A DNA stretch of 64,000 bases from assembly GCF_047461615.1 (NCBI RefSeq), contig NZ_JANSHI010000001.1:1-64000 (forward strand), read 5' to 3'. Within the stretch, counting starts at the first letter, position 1; each line of letters starts with the position of its first letter. The translations under genes were made by a program, and so were the position numbers. The stretch comes from Thermostichus sp047461615 (GTDB taxonomy: Bacteria; Cyanobacteriota; Cyanobacteriia; Thermostichales; Thermostichaceae). Shown here piece after piece: positions 43,504-52,197 of the stretch. The notes below the pieces were generated by a model that made no database searches, was not told where the DNA came from, and saw nothing but the letters and a program-made list of their open reading frames with translations.

Positions 43504-43533
43504 GGGCCAACCTTGCCTGTGCAGAAAGCCGCT

Positions 43534-43696
43534 CTGAAAGACCTACGAAACGCTCACAAACACTCCTATTTGCGATAGGGCAGTGTTTGTCGCGTCTCTG
43601 CTTTCTTCCTGCTTCTGCGACCCATGACTAGTGGCAGAGTTCACCCCTACCACCCCGCCAGAGGGATCTCCACAGGCGTCACTTCCCCGCGAGCTG
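43534..43696 (-). ncRNA. putative omega-RNA / right end of the tnpB element
   Basis: In TnpB elements the guide RNA is read from the 3' end of tnpB through the right end into flanking DNA. Here bases 43534-43696 recur, without tnpB, at 63744-63914 and in part at 5726-5816, which shows that this segment has its own identity. It contains a strong hairpin at 43556-43590: ACAAACACT/AGTGTTTGT enclosing CCTAT/ATAGG. The last codons of tnpB overlap it. The role is inferred from the family; no RNA evidence is available here. Confidence 0.5.
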
Positions 43697-44835
43697 CAGG
43701 TAGCCAGATACCACTGGACCAGGTCGAGGGCAGCGTTCAGGTCGCGGTCTAGCTCCAGACCACACCTTTCACACCGAAACACCCGCTGGTGAAGGAGCAT
43801 CTTCTGTCGGTGCCCACATCGAGAGCACAGTTGGCTGGACGGGTAAAACCTATCCGCTGCAACCAACTGACAGCCGTAGAGTTGGGCCTTGTACTCTAGC
43901 TGTCGCCTGAACTCATAAAACCCACAAAAGGACTCCGTCCCGCTTACGCGAACAGCCAAAGATCCGGCCAGGCGGTAGTTCTTGAGGAGGTTTTGCACCT
44001 GCAAGTCCTCAATCACCACCACCCGGTACTTCTTGGCGAGATAGCTGGTCAACTTGTGCAAGTTGTCCAGGCGGATATCCGCTACCCGCTTGTGGGCCCT
44101 AGCAAGCTGCATTACCGCCTTCTTGCGGTTGGCAGAGCCCTTCTGTTTACGGCTCACCCGCCGTTGCAGCCTCACCAAGCGCTTCTGGGCTTTGCGGTAA
44201 GGCTTGGGGTTGTCGTTCGCGCTAGCGGCGCGGAGCGCAAACATTTCCCCGCTGGAGCAGGTGGCCAACCGGTTCACGCCCAAGTCCACTCCCACCACGT
44301 CTCCAGTCTTCTCCACCTGCAGAAGTGGGGCCTCGTACTTGAAGGAAATGTACCACCGCCCAGCCCGCAGGCTGATTACAACGTTCTTGGGGGTGGCAGT
44401 GGGGAGAATTTCCGCACAGCGCAACCAACCGAGGATAGGTACCTTGATGCGGTTGCCGGAAATGCGGATGCTGCCCTCCAAGTAGAAGCTGTCTCGCACC
44501 CCCTTACGCTTAAAGCGGGGAAACCTACCCTGCCCGCTCCGCCAGCGTTTGAGAGCTTGCTCCAAGTTGCGGAGAGCCTGCTGTGGGGCACACTTAGAAA
44601 CCTCGCAGTGCCAAGGGTTGGCTTTCTTGACCTCTGCCACTAAGCGCTTATGTAGGTCGTTCGCGGCAGCGGTGCGGAGCACTTTAGCTGTAGGCAGTTT
44701 TTGCTTGGCCTCAACAGCTTGCTTGCAGATAGCCAAGCCCCAGTTGTAGGCGTGGCGAGCCACCCCAGCATGCCGGGCTGCCAGGGTTCGCTGCTTGTTG
44801 TTGAGGGCCAACTGGGTTTTAAAGCCCAGCAGCAT
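43543..44835 (-). mobile_element. tnpB: solitary tnpB (IS200/IS605 or IS1341 type) RNA-guided nuclease gene
   Basis: TnpB is an RNA-guided nuclease related to Cas12. The 430-residue protein has all three RuvC acidic positions: Asp in GVDLGVNRLAT (near 184), Glu in VVIEDLQVQNLL (near 274) and Asp in LDRDLNAALDL (near 362). It also has the zinc finger CSRCGH...CERCG (about 336-355), so it looks intact. No tnpA transposase is adjacent, so the element may depend on one elsewhere. The C-terminus has a Gly/Ser/Asn-rich tail overlapping the putative omega-RNA. The start is ATG. The left end is not defined; a 7-bp hairpin GGGAGGC/GCCTCCC at 44933-44949 is a possible but weak candidate. Confidence 0.9.
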
Positions 44836-45011
44836 GGGACTAGGAGTGTTGGGTAGCTTGCTTGAGTATTGTGAGTCTTTCTGCCTGCTGTTGTCTACCC
44901 CCTTCTGGCCTTATCAGAGGAGATAGCAGAGAGGGAGGCAACGCCTCCCAAGCTGGGCAAGATTGGGCACAATGGGAAAAAGTGTTTCTAGCAAGCAGTT
45001 GAGAAGCGGCC

Positions 45012-46454
45012 ATGGCCCATAAACTCTGGATCAATGGCCAATGGGTCGACAGCCAAGGGGGAGACCTAATGGTCATCGAAAACCCGGCCACTGGCGAGAA
45101 ATTGGCGGAGGTGGTGGACGCCAGCCCTGCTGATGTGGATCGGGCCGTGCAGGCTGCCCACGCCGCTTTCTCCGATGGCCGTTGGTCCAAACTCACCCCT
45201 AGCGAGCGATCCCTGGCCCTCTGGAAACTGGCCGATCTCCTCGAAGCTCACGCCGCCGAACTGGCGCGTCTGGAGTCGGAAAACACTGGCAAGCCCTACG
45301 AGGCTGTCAGTTTGGGGGCGGATCTGCCCTTTGCGGTAGATAACTTGCGTTTCTTTGCCACTGCCGCCCGCGACGCCCATGGCCTCAGCGCCGGGGACTA
45401 TGCCAAGGGCTACACCTCGCTCTTTCGCAAAGAGCCGGTGGGCGTGTGCGCGCAAATTACCCCCTGGAACTACCCCCTGCTGATGGCCATCTGGAAACTT
45501 GGCCCTGCGCTGGCAGCTGGCTGTACGGTGGTGCTCAAGCCCGCCCCTGCTACTCCCTTGACCACCCTGAAGCTGGCGGAACTGATTGCCGAGGCCGGGA
45601 TCCCGCCAGGCGTGGTTAACATCGTTACCGGGGGCAATGCCACGGGTCAGGCCTTGGTGGAGCATCCCTTGGTGCGCATGGTCAGCTTTACTGGCTCCAC
45701 CGCCACCGGCAAGCAGGTAATGCGCACGGCTGCCCACACCCTCAAGCGGGTGCATCTGGAACTGGGGGGCAAGGCCCCGTTTTTGGTTTTCGAGGATGCC
45801 GACGTGGAAACGGTGGCCGCCAAGGCTGCTTTTGCCGCCACCTTCAACAGCGGCCAGGACTGCACAGCAGCCACCCGCGTCTATGTGCACGAGAGCAAGC
45901 TGGCGCAGCTTCAAGAGGCCATTGTCGAGGCCATGCGCAACGTCAAGCTGGGATCCCCCTTTGAGCCGGGAGTGGAGATGGGACCCTTGATCTCGGCAGC
46001 CCAGCGGGAGCGGGTGATGGGATTCGTGGAGCGGGCCAAAGCCGAGGGAGCTAAGGTGCTGACCGGCGGGCGGATCCCTTCCCTCCTGGATCGGGGATAC
46101 TTCTACCAACCCACGGTGATTACCCATGTCGATCAAAAAGCGGAGATTGTGCAGAGCGAGGTTTTTGGGCCAGTCCTCACCCTCAGCTCGTTCCGCGAGG
46201 ACGAGGAAGCGCTACGCCTGGGCAATGACGTCCTATACGGGCTGGCGGCTTCTGTGTGGACTCAGGACATCGGACGAGCCCTGAAACTAGCCGCCGAGCT
46301 GGAGGTGGGCACCGTCTGGATTAACGACCACCTGCCCATAGCCTCAGAGGCTCCCCACGGCGGCTTCAAGCAGTCGGGCTTTGGCAAGGATCTCTCGGCA
46401 GAGGCCGTGCGAGAGTATCAAGCGACCAAGCATGTGATGATTGCTACTGGCTGA
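45012..46454 (+). CDS. NAD-dependent aldehyde dehydrogenase (aminobutyraldehyde-type)
   Basis: The 480-residue protein is a classic ALDH. The catalytic Cys is in SGQDCTAATRVYV, the general base Glu in LELGGKAPFLVFED, and NAD-binding lies in FTGSTATGKQVM and TPWNYPLLMAIWKLGPAL. The GQDCTAAT signature and the ending NDHLPIASEAPHGGFKQSGFG resemble gamma-aminobutyraldehyde or betaine-aldehyde dehydrogenases, so polyamine breakdown or an osmolyte route is likely. The start is ATG. Upstream, 176 bases away, is the tnpB gene on the other strand. Confidence 0.9.
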   Translation: MAHKLWINGQWVDSQGGDLMVIENPATGEKLAEVVDASPADVDRAVQAAHAAFSDGRWSKLTPSERSLALWKLADLLEAHAAELARLESENTGKPYEAVSLGADLPFAVDNLRFFATAARDAHGLSAGDYAKGYTSLFRKEPVGVCAQITPWNYPLLMAIWKLGPALAAGCTVVLKPAPATPLTTLKLAELIAEAGIPPGVVNIVTGGNATGQALVEHPLVRMVSFTGSTATGKQVMRTAAHTLKRVHLELGGKAPFLVFEDADVETVAAKAAFAATFNSGQDCTAATRVYVHESKLAQLQEAIVEAMRNVKLGSPFEPGVEMGPLISAAQRERVMGFVERAKAEGAKVLTGGRIPSLLDRGYFYQPTVITHVDQKAEIVQSEVFGPVLTLSSFREDEEALRLGNDVLYGLAASVWTQDIGRALKLAAELEVGTVWINDHLPIASEAPHGGFKQSGFGKDLSAEAVREYQATKHVMIATG

Positions 46455-46559
46455 AATCTCGTTCGAGGAAGAGGCTAGCGGCAGCCGGTTGGCCATGCCT
46501 TGGGGAACTCCTCCAAGCGATAGACTTGGGTGTATTGCACCCCCTGTTCTCCGTTGCCA

Positions 46560-48575
46560 ATGGCCACGTCCTACTTCTCAACCCCAGGATCCGCAACCCT
46601 AGCCCCTCCCCGCACTTTCCCTCTCACTGCCGTAGTCGGCCAGCAAACCGCCAAGCTAGCTCTGTTGTTGGCGGCGGTGGATCCCAGCTTGGGAGGAGTG
46701 GTGCTGGTGGGGCCGCGCGGCACAGCTAAGTCCGTCTTGGCCCGAGGCATTCACGCCCTCCTACCCCCCATTGAGGTCATTGCCGGCTCCTACTGCAACG
46801 ACGATCCGGCACGGCCCGAGACGTGGTCGGACTGGGCCAAGACCCGCTACCCCCAGGGAACGACGCCCCCTACCCAGGTGATAGCTCCTCCCTTTGTCCA
46901 GGTGCCTTTGGGGGTGACGGAGGATCGGCTGCTGGGATCGGTAGATGTGGAGGCCTCGGTAAGGCAGGGGGAAACGGTTTTTCAGCCGGGGCTCTTGGCT
47001 GCCGCCCACCGGGGCGTGCTCTACGTAGACGACATCCACCTCTTGGATGAGGCCATCGTCAACCTGCTGCTGGCGGTGGTGGGGGACGGGGTAAACCGCC
47101 TGGAGCGGGAAGGGCTGAGCCTGCAGCACCCCTGCCGGCCTCTTTTGGTGGCCACCTACAACCCCGAAGAGGGATCCCTGCGCCCCCACCTGCTAGATCG
47201 CCTGGCGCTGGTGGTGCCGGTGGGGCAGGAGCTGAGCCTGGAAGAACGCGGGGAAATTGTCCAGCGGGCAACGCAATTTGTCGATGCTCCCGAGCCTTTC
47301 TTAGCCAAGCACCAGCCAGAACTGGAAGAGATCCGCACCCGCATCCTCCTGGCGCGGGAGTGGCTGCCCCAGGTCAAGCCGCAGCGGGAACAGATCCACT
47401 ACCTGGTGCAAGAGGCCCTCCGCGGCAACGTCCAAGGGCATCGAGGGGAGCAGTTTGCCCTGCGGGCTGCCTGCGCCCTGGCGGCTCTGGAGGGGCGGGA
47501 TCGCCTGGTGGCTGAGGATTTGCAACAGGCCGTGCAACTGGTGCTGCTGCCCCGGGCCCGCTATAACCCCGATCCGCCACCTCCCCCTCCACCCCAATCC
47601 CAACAGCCGGATCCCCCACCCAGCTCCTCCGATAACAGCGACCCAGAGGAGACGGATCCCCAGCCGCAAAGCCCCAGCCTGCCGCAGGAGTTTTTCTTCG
47701 ACCCCGAGCAGGTGGCCCTCGACCCACGCCTCTTGGCCTTTGCCCAGTCCCTCACCCAACAGGGGAAAACGGGCTCCCGCAGCCTGGTGTTCAGCACCGA
47801 CCGGGGCCGCTACGTCAAGCCCATCCTGCCCCGGGGGGCCAACCCCCGCATTGCCGTCGACGCCACCCTGCGGGCTGCTGCTCCCCACCAAAAAAGCCGC
47901 CGCCAGCGGCAGCCAGGGCGAACCGTTATTGTGGAACCTGGCGACATCCGCGCCAAGAAACTGGTGCGCAAGGCCGGGGCCCTTGTAATCTTCGTGGTGG
48001 ACGCCTCTGGCTCCATGGCCCTCAACCGCATGCAAGCGGCCAAAGGCGCTGCCCTGCGCCTGCTGACCGAGGCCTACCAAAACCGGGACAAGGTCGCCCT
48101 CATCGCCTTTCGTGGGGAAACCGCCGAAGTGCTGCTGCCCCCCACCCGCTCCATTGAGCTGGCCCGCCGTCGCCTGGAATCCCTGCCCTGTGGCGGGGGA
48201 TCCCCCCTGGCCCATGCCCTCACCCAAGCGGTGCGCTTGGGGGTGAACGCCCGCTCCAGCGGCGACGTGGGAGAGGTGCTGCTGGTGGCCCTTACCGATG
48301 GCCGGGCCAACATTCCCCTCAGCCGCTCGCTGGGACGGAGGGAGGGCGAGCCTGTTGACATCAAACAAGAGTTGCGGGAGATTGCCCTGCGCATCCGCGC
48401 CTTGGGGCTAAAGTTGCTCTTAATCGACTCGCAAAGCCGCTTCGCTGCAACTGGCTTTGGCGCTGAGCTGGCGGGCCTGGCGGGCGGACGCTACTTCCAC
48501 CTCCCCCGGGCCACTGACCAGAGGATTGCAGCCGTAGCCCGCTCGGCCCTTCGAGAGGAACGTAGCTCTCCCTAG
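46560..48575 (+). CDS. chlD: magnesium chelatase subunit D (ChlD)
   Basis: ChlD works with ChlI and ChlH to insert Mg2+ into protoporphyrin IX, the first step towards chlorophyll. The protein (671 residues from the ATG at 46560) has an AAA+ module with P-loop VLVGPRGTAKSVLARG. A Pro-rich, acidic linker follows (residues about 335-385). The C-terminal von Willebrand A domain carries the MIDAS motif DASGSMALNR. It is complete. Its end is followed directly by the DUF2993 gene. Confidence 0.96.
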   Translation: MATSYFSTPGSATLAPPRTFPLTAVVGQQTAKLALLLAAVDPSLGGVVLVGPRGTAKSVLARGIHALLPPIEVIAGSYCNDDPARPETWSDWAKTRYPQGTTPPTQVIAPPFVQVPLGVTEDRLLGSVDVEASVRQGETVFQPGLLAAAHRGVLYVDDIHLLDEAIVNLLLAVVGDGVNRLEREGLSLQHPCRPLLVATYNPEEGSLRPHLLDRLALVVPVGQELSLEERGEIVQRATQFVDAPEPFLAKHQPELEEIRTRILLAREWLPQVKPQREQIHYLVQEALRGNVQGHRGEQFALRAACALAALEGRDRLVAEDLQQAVQLVLLPRARYNPDPPPPPPPQSQQPDPPPSSSDNSDPEETDPQPQSPSLPQEFFFDPEQVALDPRLLAFAQSLTQQGKTGSRSLVFSTDRGRYVKPILPRGANPRIAVDATLRAAAPHQKSRRQRQPGRTVIVEPGDIRAKKLVRKAGALVIFVVDASGSMALNRMQAAKGAALRLLTEAYQNRDKVALIAFRGETAEVLLPPTRSIELARRRLESLPCGGGSPLAHALTQAVRLGVNARSSGDVGEVLLVALTDGRANIPLSRSLGRREGEPVDIKQELREIALRIRALGLKLLLIDSQSRFAATGFGAELAGLAGGRYFHLPRATDQRIAAVARSALREERSSP

Positions 48576-48645
48576 GGGAGCCGTGCTTGTAACTTTTCTT
48601 AATGGCCTTGGCTATGATCCCTGTAGGCCCTCCTCACCTTGCCCT

Positions 48646-49416
48646 ATGGTCACAGGACTCCTGCCAGAGCTCTCTCTGCCCCATTCCATGCTCACTGACT
48701 GGGTCAGCCGAGGGGTGAGCGCTGCCATTCGTGCCCTTTTTAAGCAAGCCGGGCGGCTGGAGGCACGGGTGCGAGCAGAGCCGATGGCCAAATTGCTGCA
48801 AGGGCGCATCGACAGCTTCGAGCTGGTGGGCCAGAACTTGCAGATGTACAACGGCCTGCGGCTTTCGCTTCTGGAGCTATTTTGCAATGCCGTGGCCATC
48901 GATTTCAGCCAAATCTGGCAAGGGCGGATTAGACTGCGCCAGCCGGTGCAGGCTAGGATGCGGGTGGTGCTGAGCGAGGCGGATCTGGCGCAATCCCTCA
49001 ACACCCCGTTTGTGCTGAACAAGCTGGCCCAGGCGGGGCAGGAAGGCCAGCCCCTGTCGTTTCACCAGGTAGAAGTGCGCATCACCCCCGAGCAGCGGTT
49101 GCAAGTGCGGGCCAAGGTGCAGCAAGGAGAAAGCAGGGTTTTTCGGGTGGGCTTCTCCGCCCGCGTTGAGGTGATGGAGCGCCGCCGCATCTGCTTAGCC
49201 GATCCGTTCTTTGAGGGCGATACAGAAGAGGAGCGCCTCCTAAGCCGCGCTTTGGTCGACCACCTGAATGCGCTCCTGGATTTGGACCGACTGGCCTTGC
49301 AAGGGAGCAAGCTGCAGGTAGATCGGGTGTGCCTCCAGCCTCAGCAGATGATCCTCTCCGGCAGCGCCACCCTGGTGCGTTTTCCCACTCGCCAACCCCA
49401 GCGGGAAAATGCTTGA
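48646..49416 (+). CDS. DUF2993 (LmeA-like) protein
   Basis: A 256-residue protein with a region similar to DUF2993, a lipid-binding family widespread in cyanobacteria: FCNAVAIDFSQIWQGRIRLRQ, TLVRFPTRQPQ at the end, and a beta-rich middle. There is no obvious signal peptide. The start is the ATG at 48646; in-frame codons upstream have no conserved sequence. It follows chlD by 70 bases and is succeeded by a terminator. Confidence 0.7.
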   Translation: MVTGLLPELSLPHSMLTDWVSRGVSAAIRALFKQAGRLEARVRAEPMAKLLQGRIDSFELVGQNLQMYNGLRLSLLELFCNAVAIDFSQIWQGRIRLRQPVQARMRVVLSEADLAQSLNTPFVLNKLAQAGQEGQPLSFHQVEVRITPEQRLQVRAKVQQGESRVFRVGFSARVEVMERRRICLADPFFEGDTEEERLLSRALVDHLNALLDLDRLALQGSKLQVDRVCLQPQQMILSGSATLVRFPTRQPQRENA

Positions 49417-49470
49417 CAATCCTTCAGAGGGCGGGTACGCTCAAAGGCGGTGAGGAGTGAAGAGAAGAAG

Positions 49471-49511
49471 CCTCTGGGGTCGAAACACGGACAGACACCC
49501 AGGGGTTTTTT
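49471..49511 (+). terminator. rho-independent terminator after DUF2993
   Basis: CCTCTGGGGT pairs with ACCCAGGGG (one bulged G, one G-U), with a 16-base loop, then TTTTTT. It lies 54 bases after the gene. A second short motif, CCCAGGGGTGTTTTT, at 49561 repeats part of it but has overlapping arms and was not called. The rest of 49417-49676 shows no gene. Confidence 0.7.
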
Positions 49512-49676
49512 CATGACCTCTGAACCCACACCTCGACCCGCGAAGCTCTAGCCTTTAAACCCCAGGGGTGTTTTTGGTTCTCTTGCCCTGCTTGGTCAAA
49601 AAGCCTGCCTAGCCAGACAGCTCTTGGCGCAACTTGAGGAGACCTGGAAAGCTTTCCCGGAGTTTGGGGATGTCTT

Positions 49677-50786
49677 TTGCCAGCCCTCTTGACCGGTTTG
49701 CTCGTCTCTGGCCTAATTCAAGGCAAACCTCTCTCCCCTTCTCCCTTGAGATACTTCTGGCGACGTCGCTTTCCCCACAACCTGCGCACTCAGGTGGCGC
49801 TGGTCATTGCCAGCCTTTCCTTTGTCCCCAACCTGGTTTTCATCCTGTCGGTGCCGTGGATCCTGGCCGATAGGCAGCTCAGCAGTGAGGGATCCGCCCT
49901 GCTGCTGCTGTGGATCCCTTTGCTGGCGGTGCTATCGGCGCTGGCGGGCTATGCCTTGTCTTCCATGCTCTTGCGGCCCCTGACCTTGCTGGCTCGTGAG
50001 CTAGCTCACCTAGAAACCTTGATTAACCAGCCAGACCGCTGGACTTTGCTGCTCCGCCCAGGGGATCCTCAAGAGGTTTTGATCCTGCGGCAAGCCCTTG
50101 CCCACCTGCTGCGCCAGATTCAAAGCAATCAAAGACAGCGGGAGGCCTTCACCGCCACTCTGGTGCACGATCTAAAGACTCCCCTCATCGCCTTTGGGCA
50201 TCTGCTAGGCGCCCTCAAGCAGGAGCTGCCCTTGAGTTGTCAGGAGCGGCAAGCCCTGCTGGATCGCATGCTGGAGGAAAACCAACGCAACCTGGCGCTG
50301 GTGCAAAAAATGGTGGAGGTCTACCGCCTGGAGCGGGGGGAGATTGCCCTGCATCTCCGGCCCTGCGATCTCGGATCCCTGGCTCGGCGGGTGGCCAACC
50401 GCATGGGATCCCTGGCGCGAGAGCGGGGGATCGACCTGGGCGTGGAGGGAGAAGGCTGGGGCAACGCCGATGAGGCCGAGCTGGAGCGGGCGCTGGTGAA
50501 TCTGGTGGACAATGCCCTGCGCTATGCCCGCCGCGCGGTGGTGCTGACCGTCGGCCCCCGCCAGATCCAGGTGCGGGATGACGGACCCGGCCTGCCAGCT
50601 CCCCTAGAAGATCTGGCCCAGCCCTACATTGCCCAGACCATTTCCATTGCCGGTCAGCACTATCCAACTGGCTTGGGAGGCCTGGGACTCTACATTGCCA
50701 AGCGCATCCTGGAGGCTCACGGAGGAGACCTGCGGCTGGTGGAGACGGGATCCCAAGGCACGACTCTGGCCCTGGTGCTGCCCTGA
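49677..50786 (+). CDS. membrane sensor histidine kinase
   Basis: A 369-residue two-component sensor. Two membrane helices (VALVIASLSFVPNLVFIL; LLLLWIPLLAVLSALAGYA) precede a HAMP-like linker. The H-box is ATLVHDLKTPLIAFGHL, with phospho-His near residue 165. The catalytic domain has N-box NLVDNALRYARRA, G1 VRDDGPGLP and G2 GLGGLGLYIAKRI. The start appears to be TTG at 49677; no ATG is in frame nearby. No response regulator is encoded next to it on the same strand; the convergent receiver-like protein at 50846-51400 is degenerate. Confidence 0.88.
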   Translation: MPALLTGLLVSGLIQGKPLSPSPLRYFWRRRFPHNLRTQVALVIASLSFVPNLVFILSVPWILADRQLSSEGSALLLLWIPLLAVLSALAGYALSSMLLRPLTLLARELAHLETLINQPDRWTLLLRPGDPQEVLILRQALAHLLRQIQSNQRQREAFTATLVHDLKTPLIAFGHLLGALKQELPLSCQERQALLDRMLEENQRNLALVQKMVEVYRLERGEIALHLRPCDLGSLARRVANRMGSLARERGIDLGVEGEGWGNADEAELERALVNLVDNALRYARRAVVLTVGPRQIQVRDDGPGLPAPLEDLAQPYIAQTISIAGQHYPTGLGGLGLYIAKRILEAHGGDLRLVETGSQGTTLALVLP

Positions 50787-50845
50787 TCTCCAACCCTGCC
50801 CGAGGTAGTCCCCCGCTTCGCATTAGCAGGGCGGAGCGCTTGCAA

Positions 50846-51400
50846 CTACTCGACGGGGCGGCCCCGATACGTCAACCGGTACTTTGCCGGCTGGGTCTCA
50901 GCCTTTTGCTCTTGGCGTTCTTCTGCTGCCTCAGGCAGAGAAGAAACGGGCTTGCCACTCCCCAGACCTGCCTGCTCGAGAGCGGTATAGAGGGCTTGCA
51001 CATCGATGGGAAGAGGCCAGCCGGCGGCTTTGTACACTTGCTCAAGGGAAGGGAGGATGTCGTCCGCCTCTGCCAAGCCTGGGATCATCTCTGCTGCTCC
51101 CTGGGAGATGGCCCAACGTCGCTCAGCAGGTTCGATGGGGCGCCGAGGATGGTGGGTGAGGATCACAGGGACAGCCGGGAGCCTGCTCCGGCACTCTCGG
51201 CAGAAGGCGTAGGGGTTAAAGAGTCCCGTTGTTATATCCACTACCATCAAGTCTAGGGGCTGGCATTGCGTTGCTGCCACTTCCGCCAGATCTGGCCGCG
51301 GCGAAATGAGCACCACCCTATGCTGCTGAGACTCCAGCGCCAACTTCCAGAGCTGCGCTTGGAAGGGCTGGCCCTGAGCTACCAGGACGGTCTTAGTCAC
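50846..51400 (-). CDS. atypical receiver-like protein
   Basis: A 184-residue protein that follows the receiver-domain pattern: TKTVLVAQGQPFQAQLW, then the conserved Asp in PLDLMVVDITTG, Thr in VPVILTHHPRR and GAAEMIPGLAEADD. The acidic pair expected after strand 1 is AQ, and the strand-5 Lys is absent. It may be a non-phosphorylated receiver. The C-terminus ends KYRLTYRGRPVE. I chose the GTG at 51400; an earlier GTG at 51448 is in frame. Convergent with the histidine kinase. Confidence 0.65.
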   Translation of the reverse strand: MTKTVLVAQGQPFQAQLWKLALESQQHRVVLISPRPDLAEVAATQCQPLDLMVVDITTGLFNPYAFCRECRSRLPAVPVILTHHPRRPIEPAERRWAISQGAAEMIPGLAEADDILPSLEQVYKAAGWPLPIDVQALYTALEQAGLGSGKPVSSLPEAAEERQEQKAETQPAKYRLTYRGRPVE

Positions 51401-51559
51401 GGCAAGGGGGAATACGTAAGCAAAATGGGAAGTCAAAACCTGTACCACTTAGCTTGCTTTCCTAGCCCTGCTTGCAGTGCAGAATAGCCTTGCCAAAGGG
51501 AGAAAGTAGTAGCTGGGTATACAGGCGCCGTGCCCCTCTTCTACCTTGCGAAAGCAGCT

Positions 51560-51895
51560 CTAGCGCCTGTCCGGCCCAGGCCAGCTAACTTCCCCTTCGG
51601 TTTCGGATTCCAGTTCGGCCTGCAGGGCCTGCCACTCCTCCGGCGAGAAAGAGCGGAGTTTCTCTTCAATTTGCTGCCTCTCGAAACTGGCCCACTGGGC
51701 CTTCAGAGTCATCTCGCCGCTTAGAACCCGCCTCAGGTAACTCACCGTCCAGCCCAGGCACCCCAGCATAAACGCCGCACTCGACACCTGCTGTGCCGTT
51801 CCCGTGTCTAGGCCGGCCCAAAGCAACAGACCGTAAAGAACGCCTCCCCCCAGCAGCAGGGCCAGGCCAATGCTGAGGATATCTCGTCTGCGCAT
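51560..51895 (-). CDS. DUF3007 family membrane protein
   Basis: A 111-residue protein with two N-terminal hydrophobic helices and a basic and acidic tail: MRRRDILSIGLALLLGGG, then LRSFSPEEWQALQAELE. This matches DUF3007, a cyanobacterial and plastid family usually found next to ndhL. The function is unknown; its fixed neighbourhood suggests a tie to NDH-1. It lies 12 bases downstream of ndhL. Confidence 0.8.
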   Translation of the reverse strand: MRRRDILSIGLALLLGGGVLYGLLLWAGLDTGTAQQVSSAAFMLGCLGWTVSYLRRVLSGEMTLKAQWASFERQQIEEKLRSFSPEEWQALQAELESETEGEVSWPGPDRR

Positions 51896-51907
51896 AGCTC
51901 GAGGGCT

Positions 51908-52162
51908 CTAGAGGGAACGCGGCTTAGGCCGAAACGTCATGAAGGGGGCTACCAACACCATGCCGGGGAAGAAAAACAAGACCAGGAAAAACATCAACAC
52001 CTTTTCCCAGGCGCCGCTGCAGTTCCAGCGCTTGTCCACGTACACCAAAGACAAAAACGGCAGCACCAGCAGGTAAAGAGCTGCTAGAGCACCATAAGTT
52101 GCCCAAACTAGCCAGGTGGTAGAAGCCACGGTGAGCTTGCCCCAGAACCTAGTACTGCCCAT
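51908..52162 (-). CDS. ndhL: NAD(P)H-quinone oxidoreductase subunit L (NdhL)
   Basis: NdhL is a small membrane subunit specific to cyanobacterial and chloroplast NDH-1 that helps hold the hydrophilic arm. The 84-residue protein has two membrane helices and the family core LYLLVLPFLSLVYVDKRWNC, then SGAWEKVLMFFLVLFFFPGM and FMTFRPKPR. The ATG is at 52162. Its N-terminal extension of about 20 residues is longer than usual. Upstream, 35 bases away, is a NIL-ferredoxin gene, and downstream a DUF3007 gene. Confidence 0.9.
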   Translation of the reverse strand: MGSTRFWGKLTVASTTWLVWATYGALAALYLLVLPFLSLVYVDKRWNCSGAWEKVLMFFLVLFFFPGMVLVAPFMTFRPKPRSL

Positions 52163-52197
52163 TCTACTCTTGGGAGAGGTCGCCAGCTCAAGGCTGC

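Noticed and set aside
44933..44949. GGGAGGC-AAC-GCCTCCC hairpin as the left end of the tnpB element
   Set aside because: It has no sequence link to the right end and no second copy in the window; it could equally belong to the aldehyde dehydrogenase leader.
45066..46136. 356-codon minus-strand frame over the aldehyde dehydrogenase gene
   Set aside because: It is antisense to a complete, motif-rich ALDH and has no recognisable domain.
47301..48368. 355-codon minus-strand frame over chlD
   Set aside because: Antisense of the MIDAS and Pro-rich part of ChlD; no domain seen.
49561..49580. Second terminator-like CCCAGGGGTGTTTTT
   Set aside because: The complementary arms overlap, leaving no loop, so it cannot form a hairpin by itself.
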